Assembly: GCA_016190665.1 (NCBI GenBank)
Contig: JACPQD010000021.1
Span: forward strand, 62,001-126,000
DNA length: 64,000 bases
From: Chloroflexota bacterium
GTDB lineage: Bacteria; Chloroflexota; Dehalococcoidia; JACPQD01
Reading direction: 5' to 3'
Shown: positions 46,283 to 56,332 of the stretch, piece after piece
Numbering within the stretch: position 1 is the stretch's first letter
How the letters are laid out: each line of letters opens with the position of its first letter
Position numbers and translations under genes: made by a program
Notes under the pieces: model-generated
Database searches by the model: none
What the model saw: the letters and a program-made list of their open reading frames with translations, nothing else
Told to the model about the DNA's origin: nothing

Positions 46283-47962
46283 CTACTTCGCCAGCCAGAT
46301 ATCCCGAACAAACCGGCTGTTGTTGGTTGGCCCGGGCACTTTGGGCCGGGCGTTCTTGACCTCGGGCCAGACGAAGAGGTAATTCTCATCCCAGTGGCTG
46401 ACAACGTACCACGCCTGATCGATGAGCCGCAACTCCATCTGCCGGACCAGCTTATTACGCGCTGCGGGGTCCAATGTCTGGGATTGCTGAGCGAAAAGCC
46501 TCTCAAGCTCGGGGTCGGCAAATCCATACTCATTAGGCGAGACGAAGAAACGGACGGCCCCATCGGGGTCGGCGTTCTCCAGGACCGGGCCTTCGGCGAC
46601 GGAGTGGTATTCCTTTCGGAATCTCCTTTGTACATAGACTGTCAGGTCCTGGCCATCCACAGTGGCGCTGATTCCAATGCCTTTCAACTGGTCGACGGCG
46701 AACTCCGCCGATCTGACTTCATCGGGGTAGCTGGCCCGCGTCATGATCTTGGTGGTGAAGCCTCCGGCATAGCCGGCGTCTGCCAGGAGCTTCTTGGCCT
46801 CGGCGCGGTCAGCGTCCTTCGGCTGGCGGAAGCCCGGTAGCTTCAGCACCTCCTCCTTGGGCAGGGCCCAGGCGCCGGTGAGCATGGAGGCTCTCGTTTC
46901 GCCAACACCCTGTCCCACAACCTTTATCGCCGTGTGCCGGTCCCAGGCGAGGAAGACCGCCCGCCTCACCCTGACGTCATCCCACGGGGAGACGCTCGCG
47001 TTCATGCCAAAGAACTGGGCCTTCAGGCGGTCCACCGGGTGGATGACAGCATTCGGCGCCTGCTGTCGCATCAAGTCGGCGTCCGACTTGCCCAGGGGCA
47101 GGGCGAGCGAGGTCATCTTCGCGTTGCCGACGCGGAAGGCGGCGAGCTGAGTGGACCTGTCTCTGATCATATAAAAGGCAACTGCATCCAGGTACGGCTG
47201 CCCCTTAACGAAATAGTTTTCGTTCTTGACGTACTCCAGGGAGGCATCTCGGTTGTAGGCCTTCAACTTGAAGGCGCCTGTCCCCACCAGGTCCGTCTTC
47301 ATGTCCCCCTTGGCCTCAACGACGTGCTTGGGGAAAATGGACAGGTAGCTGCTGGCAAGCTGGATAGGGAGCGAGGCGGAGGGGTACTTCAGGAATAACT
47401 TGAGGGTACCAGGATCGGGCGCCTCCGCCTTCTCTACCGCCATGAGTTGGGCGGCGTGAGGGGATGCTTTCTCGCTGAGGCGATCAATGCTGAACTTGGC
47501 ATCGGCGGAGGTAAATGGCTTGCCATCGTGCCACTTCACATCTTTGCGCAGGTAAAAGGTGTAGAGCTTGCCGTCCCCGCTCGCCTCCCACCTCTCGGCG
47601 AGGTCGGGAGCCACTTTTTCAGGATCGCTGGCGTCCCACTGTAGCAGGCTACTGTAGCCCGGACCCACCAGAGCATGGATCGGCCCCCTCAGACGCTGAA
47701 GGTCCAGGTGGCCGGGGTCGGCGGATTGGGCAAGGGTCAAGATGCCCCCATACTTTGGTTGCTCCGCTGCCGGTTTGGGCGTAGCGGCGGGCGCCGCGGG
47801 TTTCGGCGTCGGCGGAGCCGAGGTCGGCGCTGCGGCGGGCGCTTTAGTCGGGACCGCCGCTGGCTTCGCCGTGGGCGCAGGCGCCGCGGGGGCGCAACTC
47901 GCCATCAAGAAGCTGACGCCCATCAAGCAACTGACAATGGTGAGCAAATTACTCTCTCGCAT
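46283..47962 (-). CDS. family-5 ABC solute-binding lipoprotein
   Basis: The 559-residue protein starts at ATG 47962 after GGGAGGAG. Lipobox SFLMAS-C23; the linker to about residue 75 is almost pure Ala/Pro/Lys/Thr, then EQPKYGGILTLAQSADPGHLDLQR. Landmarks are VKWHDGKPFTSADAKFSIDR, VGTGAFKLKAYNRD, VRVRRAVFLAWDRHTAIK and a C-terminal RDIWLAK. GTGAF replaces GTGPF. It is a near twin of the SBP at 48150, which shares GHLDLQR, KASPHAA or KASAHAA, and the RFVRDIWLAK or RFIRDIWLAK end. Confidence 0.93.
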   Translation of the reverse strand: MRESNLLTIVSCLMGVSFLMASCAPAAPAPTAKPAAVPTKAPAAAPTSAPPTPKPAAPAATPKPAAEQPKYGGILTLAQSADPGHLDLQRLRGPIHALVGPGYSSLLQWDASDPEKVAPDLAERWEASGDGKLYTFYLRKDVKWHDGKPFTSADAKFSIDRLSEKASPHAAQLMAVEKAEAPDPGTLKLFLKYPSASLPIQLASSYLSIFPKHVVEAKGDMKTDLVGTGAFKLKAYNRDASLEYVKNENYFVKGQPYLDAVAFYMIRDRSTQLAAFRVGNAKMTSLALPLGKSDADLMRQQAPNAVIHPVDRLKAQFFGMNASVSPWDDVRVRRAVFLAWDRHTAIKVVGQGVGETRASMLTGAWALPKEEVLKLPGFRQPKDADRAEAKKLLADAGYAGGFTTKIMTRASYPDEVRSAEFAVDQLKGIGISATVDGQDLTVYVQRRFRKEYHSVAEGPVLENADPDGAVRFFVSPNEYGFADPELERLFAQQSQTLDPAARNKLVRQMELRLIDQAWYVVSHWDENYLFVWPEVKNARPKVPGPTNNSRFVRDIWLAK

Positions 47963-48149
47963 GTTGCTCCTCCCTTCGCCTTCCGCCGCAAAACACGCGG
48001 GGGAAACCGCTGATCCTTGAGATGCGTCGACCTCCATTGCTGCAGCGCTTCAAAGGTATTCGGGGAAATGGCCCCGCCACAACGGGGGTCTGATGTGCCC
48101 GTCGGTCTCCCGGAGAATACGACTGCCAACTCAGAAGGCTGGTGTCGCA

Positions 48150-49802
48150 CTACTTGGCGAGCCAGATGTCCCGGATGAACCGGCTGTTGTTGGTTGGCCC
48201 GGGCTCCTTGGGGTTGCCGTTCTTCACCTCCGACCAGGCGAAGAGGTAGTTCTCACTCCAGTGGCTCATGACGTACCACGCCTGGTCGATGAGTCGCAAC
48301 TCCATCTGGCGGACTATCTTCTTGCGCTCCCCAGGGTCCAGCGTCTGAGATTGCTGGGCGAAGAGTCTGTCAATCTCCGGGTCGGAGAACCCTCGCTCGG
48401 TCGGGGTGGCGAAGTGACGGGAAGCCCCATTCGGGTCGGTATTGTCCAGGACAGCGCCTTCCGCCAGGCTCTGGAAGTTCCCCTGGAACCGTCGTTCTAG
48501 AAAAACGCCTCCGGACTGGCCGTCCACAGTTGCGGCGATCCCGAGGACTTTTAGCTGGTCAGTGGCGAACTCGGCCAGTTTGAAATCCTCCGGATAGTCC
48601 GCCCGGACCAGAATCCTGATGGCAAAGCCCCCCGCCTGGCCGGCCTCGGCCAGGAGCTTCTTAGCTTCAGCGCGGTCGGCATCCTTGGGCTGGCGGAAGC
48701 CGGGTAGCTTCAGCGCCTCTTCCTTAGGGAGGGCGTAGGCGCCGGCGAGCATCGTGGCCCCAATTTCCCCAACTCCCTGGCCCACAACCTTTATCGCGGC
48801 CTGCCGGTCCCAGGCCAGGAAGACCGCTCGCCTCACCCTGACGTCGTTCCAGGGGGAGACGGTCATATTGTTGGAGAAGATCAATCCCCTCAGCCGGTTG
48901 ACAGGATGGATCACGGCATTGGGCGACTGCTGCCGCATCGCGTCGGCCTCTGCCTTATTCAGGGGCAAGCCGAGTGAGGTAATCTTCGCGTTGCCGGTGC
49001 GGAAGGCGGCGAGCTGGGTGGTCCTGTCTCTGATGAAATGGAAGGTGACTCCATCCAGGTAGGGCAACCCCTTGGCGAAGTAATTCTCGTTCTTCACCAG
49101 CTCCAGGGAGATGTCGGGGTTGTAGGCCTTCAGCTTGAAGGCGCCAGTCCCCACCAGGTCCCTCTTCATGTCACCCTTGGCCTCGATGACGTGCTTGGGG
49201 AAAATGGACAGGTAGCTGTTGGCAAGCTGGACAGGAAGTGAGGCGGACGGGTACTTCAGGGATAACTTAAGGGTATTGGGATCGGGCGCCTCGGCTTTCT
49301 CCACCGCCAGGAGCATGGCAGCATGGGCGGAGGCTTTCTCGGTAAGCCGGTCGATGCTGAACTTGGCATCAGCGACAGTGAACGCCTTGCCATCGTGCCA
49401 CTTCACATCCTTACGTAGTTGGAAGGTGTAGACCTTGCCGTCCGGGCTGGCCTCCCACTTCTCCGCCAGGTCGGGGGCTACCTTTTCGGGACCATTGGTG
49501 TCCCATTGGAGGATGCCGCTGTAAGCCGGACCCACCAGAGCGTGAAGCGGGCCCTTCGTACGCTGAAGGTCCAGGTGTCCAGTGTCGGCGGAGTGAGCGA
49601 TGGTCAGGTTGCCGCCGTACCTTGGCTGCTCGGCGGCAGGCTTAGGCGTGGTGGCGGGCACCGCAGGTTTGGCGGCGGGTGCTTCGGCCGCTGGCGCCCT
49701 GGTCGGAGCCGGTGCCGCCGGCTTCGGGGTTGGCGCTGCTGCTGGCGCGCAGCTCGCTATCAGTAGCGCCAAAATCGTGCAGCGAACCCATTTCGTCTTC
49801 AT
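48150..49802 (-). CDS. family-5 ABC solute-binding lipoprotein
   Basis: The 550-residue protein starts at ATG 49802 after GGAGG. The signal peptide is short, ending LLIAS-C18. The fold begins EQPRYGGNLTIAHSADTGHLDLQR. Landmarks are VKWHDGKAFTVADAKFSIDR, VGTGAFKLKAYNPD, VRVRRAVFLAWDRQAAIK and RDIWLAK. It is a recent tandem duplicate of the gene at 46283-47962, with both copies intact and on the same strand 187 nt apart. Confidence 0.93.
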   Translation of the reverse strand: MKTKWVRCTILALLIASCAPAAAPTPKPAAPAPTRAPAAEAPAAKPAVPATTPKPAAEQPRYGGNLTIAHSADTGHLDLQRTKGPLHALVGPAYSGILQWDTNGPEKVAPDLAEKWEASPDGKVYTFQLRKDVKWHDGKAFTVADAKFSIDRLTEKASAHAAMLLAVEKAEAPDPNTLKLSLKYPSASLPVQLANSYLSIFPKHVIEAKGDMKRDLVGTGAFKLKAYNPDISLELVKNENYFAKGLPYLDGVTFHFIRDRTTQLAAFRTGNAKITSLGLPLNKAEADAMRQQSPNAVIHPVNRLRGLIFSNNMTVSPWNDVRVRRAVFLAWDRQAAIKVVGQGVGEIGATMLAGAYALPKEEALKLPGFRQPKDADRAEAKKLLAEAGQAGGFAIRILVRADYPEDFKLAEFATDQLKVLGIAATVDGQSGGVFLERRFQGNFQSLAEGAVLDNTDPNGASRHFATPTERGFSDPEIDRLFAQQSQTLDPGERKKIVRQMELRLIDQAWYVMSHWSENYLFAWSEVKNGNPKEPGPTNNSRFIRDIWLAK

Positions 49803-49883
49803 CCTGGAGCCTCCGATCGTGTAGTAGTCCGAATGAGCGCGAGCCTGCCGTCGAGATCTACGTGCGAGTCTTGCCTGGTGCGC

Positions 49884-51584
49884 CTACTTGCTCAGCCATA
49901 CCTGGTCTACGCCAAGGCCGGCGTAGTCCGTGATGCCCGCTTCGAAGCCCCGCACCTGTGGCCACCACACCAGGAACTGGTGAAATTCCACCGCGGGGGC
50001 CACGGTTACATCCTCGGCCAGCAGATACCGTTCTACTTGGGCGACTAATCTCTTTCGCTCCGCGGGGTCAACGGCGGAAGCCTGGCGCGCCCATTCCGCC
50101 CGGAGCCGCTGGTCGTCGTCATTCCCCGCATAATTGAGTGAGCCGCCAGGGGCAAAGAAACGGCCATACGATAGGACATCAGGCACAACCCGCGCTGGAG
50201 CATATACCGCAGCAACGTGGTTGGCGTTCCTGACATAATCCCAAAAGGCGCCTATCTCATAGGACTTCATCGTCGCCTTGACGCCGATCTTGCCGAGCTG
50301 GTCAACGACGAACTCAGCTACTTTCTGGTCACGACTGATGGCACGTACGTCAATAGTCAGGCTGAAGCCCGACGGGAAGCCAACCTCCCCAAGCAGCTTT
50401 CTGGCCTCTGCTACGTCCGGCTCTTTTGGTTGACGCCAACCGGGGAGTTGACGCAGTTCTGCATCAGGCAGGCCCCAACCGGGGATCGGAATTGCGCGGC
50501 CGGCTGCGCCCGCTCCCTCGGCCGCCAGCTTGACTGCCAGGTCGCGGTCAATAGCCAGGGTCATCGCTCGACGGGCGCGGACATCGGAAAAAGGAGGTAA
50601 ACGCCTGTTGAAGAAAAGCCATACCTGGGTAACGGAAGGCGACACAGCGGACTGGAAATCCACCGCCTCTTTTTTTATGATGCTTAGTTCGTTTGGAGTC
50701 AGCGCCCCTTGGCCCCGCGCACTGTGAAGAACGCGGCCAGTCCGCAGAGCCGCCAAACGGGTGCCACTATCCTTGACGATGTAATAAGCGACTCCGTCGA
50801 GGAAGGGGCGCCCCTTGATAAAATAGTCTGTGTTTTTGACGAACTCAATGCTTATGCCCGGCGTGTACCTCTTCAGCTTGAAGGCGCCGGTGCCCAAGGC
50901 GTTGTTCTTCATGTCTCCCTTCTCGCGTACAACATGAGGGGGCACGAAGGCTGCATAATAATTGGCGAGTCCGGAGAGAAAGGGTACAAATGAGCTACTG
51001 AGAGTAACAACGACTTGCCGGTCATTTCTCACTTCGACCTTGTCGACGTTACGAAGGAAGTCGCCTACATTGCTCCGAACGCCCCTGGGGGGCTTCGCCA
51101 AACGTTCAATGTTCCACGCGACGTCATCAGCGCTCAGGGGCCGGCCGTCGTGCCACTTGATGCCCTGTCGTACAGTGAAGGTGTAGACCTTGCCATCAGC
51201 ATCGACGTCCCATTTCTCGGCGAGGACAGGGGTGATATCTCCACGCGGATTGAACTCCAGCAGTGGGTTGTAGGCCGGGGCCGCCGCCTGGGCCGTGGCG
51301 ATGGTGCTCTCTTGCTGGATATCCAAGCTGGGGAGCTCACTCGCAAGGCTACCTGTCAGGATCCCTCCGTATCTGGGCTCTTGCGCAACCGACTTTGGAG
51401 AAGGAGCCGGTGCGGCAGCAGCACGAGTAGGCTCAACTCCGGAAGGAGCAGCAGTCGCTTTGGCAGCAGGCGCGGCCACTGTTGCCGCACCAGTTGGCGC
51501 TTGTGCCGGCGGAGCGCAGCCAGCGAGGACCAGACCGAGCGCGATCAAAGGACTTGATTTCGCTAACAGGTGGTTAGCTGTCAT
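49884..51584 (-). CDS. family-5 ABC solute-binding lipoprotein
   Basis: The 566-residue protein starts at ATG 51584, chosen because AAAAAGGAGG lies 7 nt upstream and MTANHLLAKS begins a good signal peptide; an upstream in-frame ATG at 51638 has no such signal. Lipobox LVLAG-C23. The fold starts QEPRYGGILTGSLASELPSLDIQQE. Landmarks are IKWHDGRPLSADDVAWNIER, LGTGAFKLKRYTPG, VRARRAMTLAIDRDLAVK and VDQVWLSK. Unlike its neighbours it has VRARR (not VRVRR) and a Ser at the penultimate position. Confidence 0.92.
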   Translation of the reverse strand: MTANHLLAKSSPLIALGLVLAGCAPPAQAPTGAATVAAPAAKATAAPSGVEPTRAAAAPAPSPKSVAQEPRYGGILTGSLASELPSLDIQQESTIATAQAAAPAYNPLLEFNPRGDITPVLAEKWDVDADGKVYTFTVRQGIKWHDGRPLSADDVAWNIERLAKPPRGVRSNVGDFLRNVDKVEVRNDRQVVVTLSSSFVPFLSGLANYYAAFVPPHVVREKGDMKNNALGTGAFKLKRYTPGISIEFVKNTDYFIKGRPFLDGVAYYIVKDSGTRLAALRTGRVLHSARGQGALTPNELSIIKKEAVDFQSAVSPSVTQVWLFFNRRLPPFSDVRARRAMTLAIDRDLAVKLAAEGAGAAGRAIPIPGWGLPDAELRQLPGWRQPKEPDVAEARKLLGEVGFPSGFSLTIDVRAISRDQKVAEFVVDQLGKIGVKATMKSYEIGAFWDYVRNANHVAAVYAPARVVPDVLSYGRFFAPGGSLNYAGNDDDQRLRAEWARQASAVDPAERKRLVAQVERYLLAEDVTVAPAVEFHQFLVWWPQVRGFEAGITDYAGLGVDQVWLSK

Positions 51585-51667
51585 TCGGACCTCCTTTTTC
51601 CCTCGAAGTGCAAGCTGCCAGTTTGGGAGATGCTTCAATCCCCTAATTTGTTCAGTGTCACAGCCGC

Positions 51668-53353
51668 CTATTTGGCCAGCCAGACATCCTGGTATTTGCT
51701 ATTATTGTGCTGCCCGACGCCTGCTCGGTAGTTTCTGACTTCAGGCCAAAAGGCGATATAATGGCTGAACCACTGATTAATGACATAGGGCGCTAGCTCC
51801 GACACGCGATTCTGCAACTCCAGGACAAGCTTCTTCCGCTCTGCGGAGTCCATTGTTCGCCCCTGTCTGTCGAAGAGATCGAAGAGCTTCTCATCGGTAA
51901 TGAACCAACGATTGCCCTTCACGGAGAGACTCGCTGCTGAATCGGGATCGGTAATGTCTATCCCGTCATTTGCGACGATCGTCTCGTAGGCGCCCCTATC
52001 CAGGCGGTCAAGCCAGGCGGCCGATTCCTGGATATCCAGCGTGGCACGGATGCCTATCCGGGAAAGCTGGTCGGCCATGAACTCGGCCAATTTCAGATCG
52101 GCGCCATAGCCGGGCCTGACCGTGATCCTGGTCTCGAAGCCGGAAGCGAAGCCAGCTTCGGCCAGGAGCCGCTTCGCTTCGGCGATGTCGGCGTCCTTCG
52201 GTTGCCTGAAACCGGGCTGTCTCAGCAACTCCTCTTGCGGGATGGCCCACTGGCCGGCTATGTTGGTGACGCCCAGGGTCCCTTCCCCCTCGCCTATGGC
52301 CTTGAGAGCGGCCTGCCGGTCAGCGGCCAGGAAAACGGCGCGGCGCAGCCGCACATCGTTCCAGGGCTTATCGGTGGTTTTCATAGAGAAAAGGCCGAAC
52401 CGCAGCGACTTGAACGGCTGGACAACCGCCTGAGGGACATTTTTTTGAATAATCGACGATTCGGTGGGGGTTACAAAAATGTAGGGCACGGGCATTTTGA
52501 TGCGGCTTGTCCGAAAGGCGGCTATAAGGGTGCCGCGGTCTTTGATTATGTAGACGACGATTCCGTCCAGATAGGGCCGCCCCGGGATGAAATACCCTTG
52601 GTTCTTCACCAGTTCCAAGCTGATACCAAAGGAATAGCTTTTGAGCTTGAAAGGCCCGGTACCCACCACATCACTCCTCAGGTCGCCCTTCGCATCGTAG
52701 ACATGTTTTGGCGCCATTGCCATGTTGCCCACCGCGAGCCAGGCCGGGAGCGAGGCGCTGAAGGGGCGTTTGGTAGCGACCTTCACCGCGTTTTCGCCCG
52801 CCGCCTCGGCTCCAGCGACGGCGTTGAGGAGGTCTTTCTTCCTGGCGTTGACCCTGCGTTGATTGTCCACGCTGTACGCGGCGTCGGCCGCGCTGAAGGG
52901 TTTGCCGTCGTGCCACTTCACATCCTTGCGCAGATGAAAGGTGTAGGCCATGCCATCCCCACTAAGTTCCCACCGCTCCGCCAGGTCAGGAATTACCTTC
53001 TCGTTATCCAGGGGGTCGTACTGAAGCAGGCCACTGTAGGACGGGAGGACGTTGAAGAGGGTGCCGCTGGCTTCCCTGATCGGGTCGAGGCTCGGCGGGT
53101 CGGCGGAAGCTCCCAGCGTGAGGATGCCGCCATACCTTGGCTGGTCCGCTGCCGGCTTGGGGGTCGGCGCCGGCCCCCCGGCCTTGGCTTCGGGCGAACG
53201 CGCTGGCTTAGCGGCGGGCGCTGTGGGCGCGGCGGAGGTGCTGGTTGCGGCGGGCGGCGCCTTGGGCGCGGCTGCTGGCTGTTGCGGGGGAGCGCAACTC
53301 ACAACGAGCAGTCCGAGAATCGTCAGCAGGATCACCATAGCGTTCTTTGGCAT
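51668..53353 (-). CDS. family-5 ABC solute-binding lipoprotein
   Basis: The 561-residue protein starts at ATG 53353 after CAGGAGG; upstream in-frame ATGs run back through the preceding UGSC stop and are not used. Lipobox LLVVS-C20. Fold start DQPRYGGILTLGASADPPSLDPIRE. Landmarks are VKWHDGKPFSAADAAYSVDN, VGTGPFKLKSYSFG, VRLRRAVFLAADRQAALK and HNNSKYQDVWLAK. It is a close paralogue of the SBP at 58303-59961; each follows a UGSC fusion of the same subtype, so the pair arose by cassette duplication. Confidence 0.93.
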   Translation of the reverse strand: MPKNAMVILLTILGLLVVSCAPPQQPAAAPKAPPAATSTSAAPTAPAAKPARSPEAKAGGPAPTPKPAADQPRYGGILTLGASADPPSLDPIREASGTLFNVLPSYSGLLQYDPLDNEKVIPDLAERWELSGDGMAYTFHLRKDVKWHDGKPFSAADAAYSVDNQRRVNARKKDLLNAVAGAEAAGENAVKVATKRPFSASLPAWLAVGNMAMAPKHVYDAKGDLRSDVVGTGPFKLKSYSFGISLELVKNQGYFIPGRPYLDGIVVYIIKDRGTLIAAFRTSRIKMPVPYIFVTPTESSIIQKNVPQAVVQPFKSLRFGLFSMKTTDKPWNDVRLRRAVFLAADRQAALKAIGEGEGTLGVTNIAGQWAIPQEELLRQPGFRQPKDADIAEAKRLLAEAGFASGFETRITVRPGYGADLKLAEFMADQLSRIGIRATLDIQESAAWLDRLDRGAYETIVANDGIDITDPDSAASLSVKGNRWFITDEKLFDLFDRQGRTMDSAERKKLVLELQNRVSELAPYVINQWFSHYIAFWPEVRNYRAGVGQHNNSKYQDVWLAK

Positions 53354-53393
53354 GTCAGTCCTCCTGGGGGGCGCTGTTATGAGGCTGTCCGAA

Positions 53394-53426
53394 AGACCAC
53401 CGCGGTCTTGGAGACCACGGCGGTCT
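53394..53426. repeat. imperfect palindromic hairpin, REP-like
   Basis: Two 15-nt halves, AGACCACCGCGGTCT and AGACCACGGCGGTCT, flank TGG and pair with two mismatches. Each half is itself a near-palindrome. It lies between the UGSC stop at 53443 and the SBP start at 53353. The arm-TKG-arm layout resembles the hairpin at 23475-23515. Confidence 0.6.
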
Positions 53427-53442
53427 ACATTGACACCCTCCA

Positions 53443-55155
53443 CTACCTGGCCAGACTTTCTTTGGTCAGCTTGTCCCAGGCCGCGGGGAACTTTATTTCC
53501 CTGGTGACCGGCCTGAAATAGTTGCACCAAAGGCTCATCATCTTGTCTCGGTATGCGTCCCCGCACACGACGACGTCGAACAGGTCGGCGCTCGTGAACA
53601 TTGGAATCGTCTCCTGAGGCCCCACGTCAAACCACTTTGGCAGTGTGCCGCCCTTTACCAGGTCACGGACAGTGATGTCCTTTCCGGTGTGCGCCTGCAG
53701 GTGCCAGTTTTCCTCGCCAAGGTTAGTCCTTACATTCTGCCACAAATACTCCGCGACGTCCCGTTTCGAGTAGCCATCCCTGGCCAGAACTTTGGCGGTA
53801 GGAGGTGTTACAAGCAAGGCAACCTGATTGCGCGATCCGAACAGCAGTGACAGCTCGGTGATGGTTTGCCGCTCCTGATGTTTGCATGCCACCTTAAGGA
53901 TGGCCTCCGCCGATGGGCCCGAAGGGTGCGCGGGAGTGCCTTGGCCTCCCCAGTAGACAGTCGCTCGTGCGGTAACGGTGCTCGCGTCTTTGCTGAAACC
54001 ATGCTCCACGTGGTAAGGAGGCCAGCCGATAGCCTCGCAAGCATCCTCGTCCTCGGCCAGCACGAAGGGCAGGTAATAGCCCCACGTGCCCATCCAGGTG
54101 TCTCCCGACCTGAAGCCGGCGACGTTGTTCAGTATCAGGCCGAGAGCGCGACCAAGCGCAGGGTTGGGACCGCGCGAACGAAGCCCGATACCGTACTCGA
54201 TTCCCAACTGCTTCACAATTGGTCCGTTTACCAGCAACCAGGGTGTTTTGCAACCCGTGCTACCGAGATTGATCAGTTGAAAATCGGGGTCTGCCACCGC
54301 CTCCACGGCTGCGATCAGCAGTGGCATGTGCTCGGGCAGGCAGCCCGCCATGATTGCGTTCGCGGCAATGTTGCGCGGGGTCGCGCGCAGGTTTGCCTGC
54401 GGGAGTACGGCTACCTCTTCATCGGCCGAGCGGTCCGTGTATCTTAGAAATTGCTCAACCTTGTCTGCGGCAGGAGGGATAATCGCCAGGCCATCCGTCC
54501 ATCCCTTGTCGCGGAAGAACTTGTTAACTTCCTCCAAGTCGCCGCTGAACACGATCTCCCCTGATTTCCCCTCGGCGCCCGCCGCCCCTCGCTTCTCCGG
54601 CGGCTTAGTCAACCCCGCGACGATCCGTTCAAAGGCCACTTTTTCCAGAGTCTCTCTTATCTGTTCATCTGTATGAAGCTGAATCGCGCCGGGATATTCG
54701 GCAATTCCCAGGTCAGGCATCCCCGCCCAGGAAGCTGTTAGAGAAGCAGTGCGCACAAAAGTCGTGCCCACCAGGGGCACAGCGGGGATACCGGCTTTGG
54801 CGGCTGCCACGGCTGGCCGCGTACTCGCGGGCGTGCAGGTCCCTCAGAACCCGTTGCCGGTTATCACGGCGTCGCAGCCCTTCTGGAGGGCCAGCTCCAC
54901 CATCGCTCTTACACGCTCGAGCAACTGATCGGTGTTGCCGTGAACGTCTTGGATCGGGAACTCGGTGTACGGAATCACCTTCACACCCGGATATCGCTTC
55001 TGCAGCAACTCCCTGATTATGGGAAAGGTAACGAAACCCCTGAATCCCCCATTCCATACCTCGCAAACTGTCTTCCCGCTTAAGTCTGAAAGCCGAGGAG
55101 CACTGCCTGCTACCTCGACGGTTGGCTCACCACGTGGGCTGACGACGCGATACAT
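53443..55155 (-). CDS. UGSC-family selenoprotein fused to a large unknown domain (TGA at 54846-54844 read as Sec)
   Basis: The frame gives 570 residues with Sec104 and Cys107 in the variant U-G-T-C. ATG 55155 follows TAGGAGG. The UGSC part has KTVCEVWNGGFRGF, CDAVITGNGF before Sec and TPASTRPAVAAAKAGIPAV after it. The large domain has GWTDGLAIIPPAADKVEQFL, NAIMAGC-LPEHMPLL, STGCKTPWLLVNGPI and a final CNYFRPVTREIKF. This subtype (GNGF before Sec) is shared only with the gene at 59986-61737. The SBP at 51668 follows after 89 nt. Confidence 0.88.
54817..54830 (-). promoter_or_regulatory. putative bacterial SECIS hairpin
   Basis: On the - strand, CCGCG and CGCGG form 5 perfect pairs around the loop AGUA, beginning 13 nt after the TGA. 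It is smaller than the hairpins of the + strand genes. Confidence 0.5.
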
Positions 55156-55243
55156 CCTGTCTCGACCTCCTACTTCTTGGTCTGCTCCCAGTCGACCTTC
55201 TGGATTTGTCCTGCGGCGAAGAGCACACAACGTCGAGTACCCA

Positions 55244-55330
55244 CTTGGCTAGCAAGACATCCTGATACTCGCTATTGTTGCGCCGCCGAACGCCTGCTTT
55301 GTAGTTTCTGACCTCGGGCCGGCGAGGCAT
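55244..55330 (-). pseudogene. decayed C-terminal end of a family-5 solute-binding protein
   Basis: The - strand frame reads RPEVRNYKAGV, then NNSEYQDVLLAK, clearly the last 26 or so residues of an SBP like those at 51668 and 58303 (WPEVRNYRAGV, NNSKYQDVWLAK). The conserved Trp has become Leu, and the stop after LAK has become a Trp codon, so the frame reads on. The rest of the gene is absent. It sits just before a UGSC gene, the position an SBP usually holds. Confidence 0.75.
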
Positions 55331-55377
55331 ATGGTTGCACCGCCCATGGCCCCCCGCAAGACCGGACGCGGTTCCTG

Positions 55378-56250
55378 TTACGACGTCGGCCCGGAGCGCA
55401 ACTCGACCAAATACTCGTGGGGATCAATCAAATAGACCATGGTCGCCCCCGGCGCCTCGGCAGGCAGGTGCACCGGCCGCGATATGAAATTGACACCCTT
55501 GGCCTGCAGATCCTGATAGCTCTTCTGAACATCGTCCACATCAAAAGCTACGTGAGTGCGGCCAACATCGCAGAGCTTCATCCCAGACGATCTCTTCCCA
55601 GCAGGAGTCACGTAGTGATGAAGCTCGACGTACTCCTCGGTATCTATGACCATATGCCCTGAATGCAGATATACCCCGGAGAATCCAGTTCCCTGCTCTA
55701 TCCCTTTACCTCTGATCTCAAGGATACAATCGAGCTTCATTTCCAAGACGTCTCGATAGAAGGCCACGGCGGTGTCCAAATCGCTGACGGCATGGGCATG
55801 ATGAGGGTTGCGTCGGTGCAGTTCGCTTACGATCCCATCTGGGTCGAGCAAATACGTAAAGCTTCTCTCGGGACGTTCCGGAAAGGGGACCACCGGCGGC
55901 GAAATGAATCTTGCGCCCTGAGCGAGCAGCGCCTCGTATTCTTGCTTGACCTGTTCCACACAGTAGTCCGCGTGAGAAGCGCCCAGGTCGTTCAGTCGGG
56001 CCTCGAAGCGCTGCTTCCCCTCGGGAGCTAGCCACTGGACGAGCTTCAGACGGTGATACCCGGACGTATCCGTATAGCCCAGCATGGCAACCTTCTGGCG
56101 CGCCCCAGGAAGCCCGGTCGCCTGTGCGAGAGCGTCGCCTGCCGCCTCATAGGTCTCCTCGACCTTCATGTGCAGCAGGTCGCGGTAGAAGGCGACGGAT
56201 CTCTCCAGGTCGCTGACGTTGACGCCGTGGTAGGCAAAGCCCTTGAGCAT
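55378..56250 (-). CDS. two-domain VOC-superfamily protein
   Basis: The 290-residue protein is a paralogue of the VOC protein at 45036. Module one starts YHGVNVSDLERSVAFYRDLL and ends LLDPDGIVSELHRR; module two starts AVSDLDTAVAFYRDVLEM and ends LIDPHEYLVELR. I start at ATG 56250, after AAAGGAGAGGG, because similarity to the paralogue begins at MLKGFAYHG. Module one has SEL where the paralogue has IEV, keeping the Glu ligand. A TACAAT box lies upstream, but no good -35 box was found. Confidence 0.85.
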   Translation of the reverse strand: MLKGFAYHGVNVSDLERSVAFYRDLLHMKVEETYEAAGDALAQATGLPGARQKVAMLGYTDTSGYHRLKLVQWLAPEGKQRFEARLNDLGASHADYCVEQVKQEYEALLAQGARFISPPVVPFPERPERSFTYLLDPDGIVSELHRRNPHHAHAVSDLDTAVAFYRDVLEMKLDCILEIRGKGIEQGTGFSGVYLHSGHMVIDTEEYVELHHYVTPAGKRSSGMKLCDVGRTHVAFDVDDVQKSYQDLQAKGVNFISRPVHLPAEAPGATMVYLIDPHEYLVELRSGPTS

Positions 56251-56332
56251 CGTGTGTCCCTCTCCTTTTTGTGATTCCTGCGTCTTCAATATCGGCCCTA
56301 TTGTATCATCTTGCAGAGCCGCCTTAACCCCT

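Noticed and set aside
52202..53521. 439-codon + strand frame opposite an SBP gene, and a similar one at 58837-59793
   Set aside because: Both are antisense to intact SBPs and to each other's homologous positions. Similarity between them only reflects the paralogy of the SBPs on the other strand.
56300..56320. TACAAT box upstream of the VOC gene at 55378-56250
   Set aside because: No acceptable -35 hexamer lies 16-18 nt before it, so I did not call a promoter.
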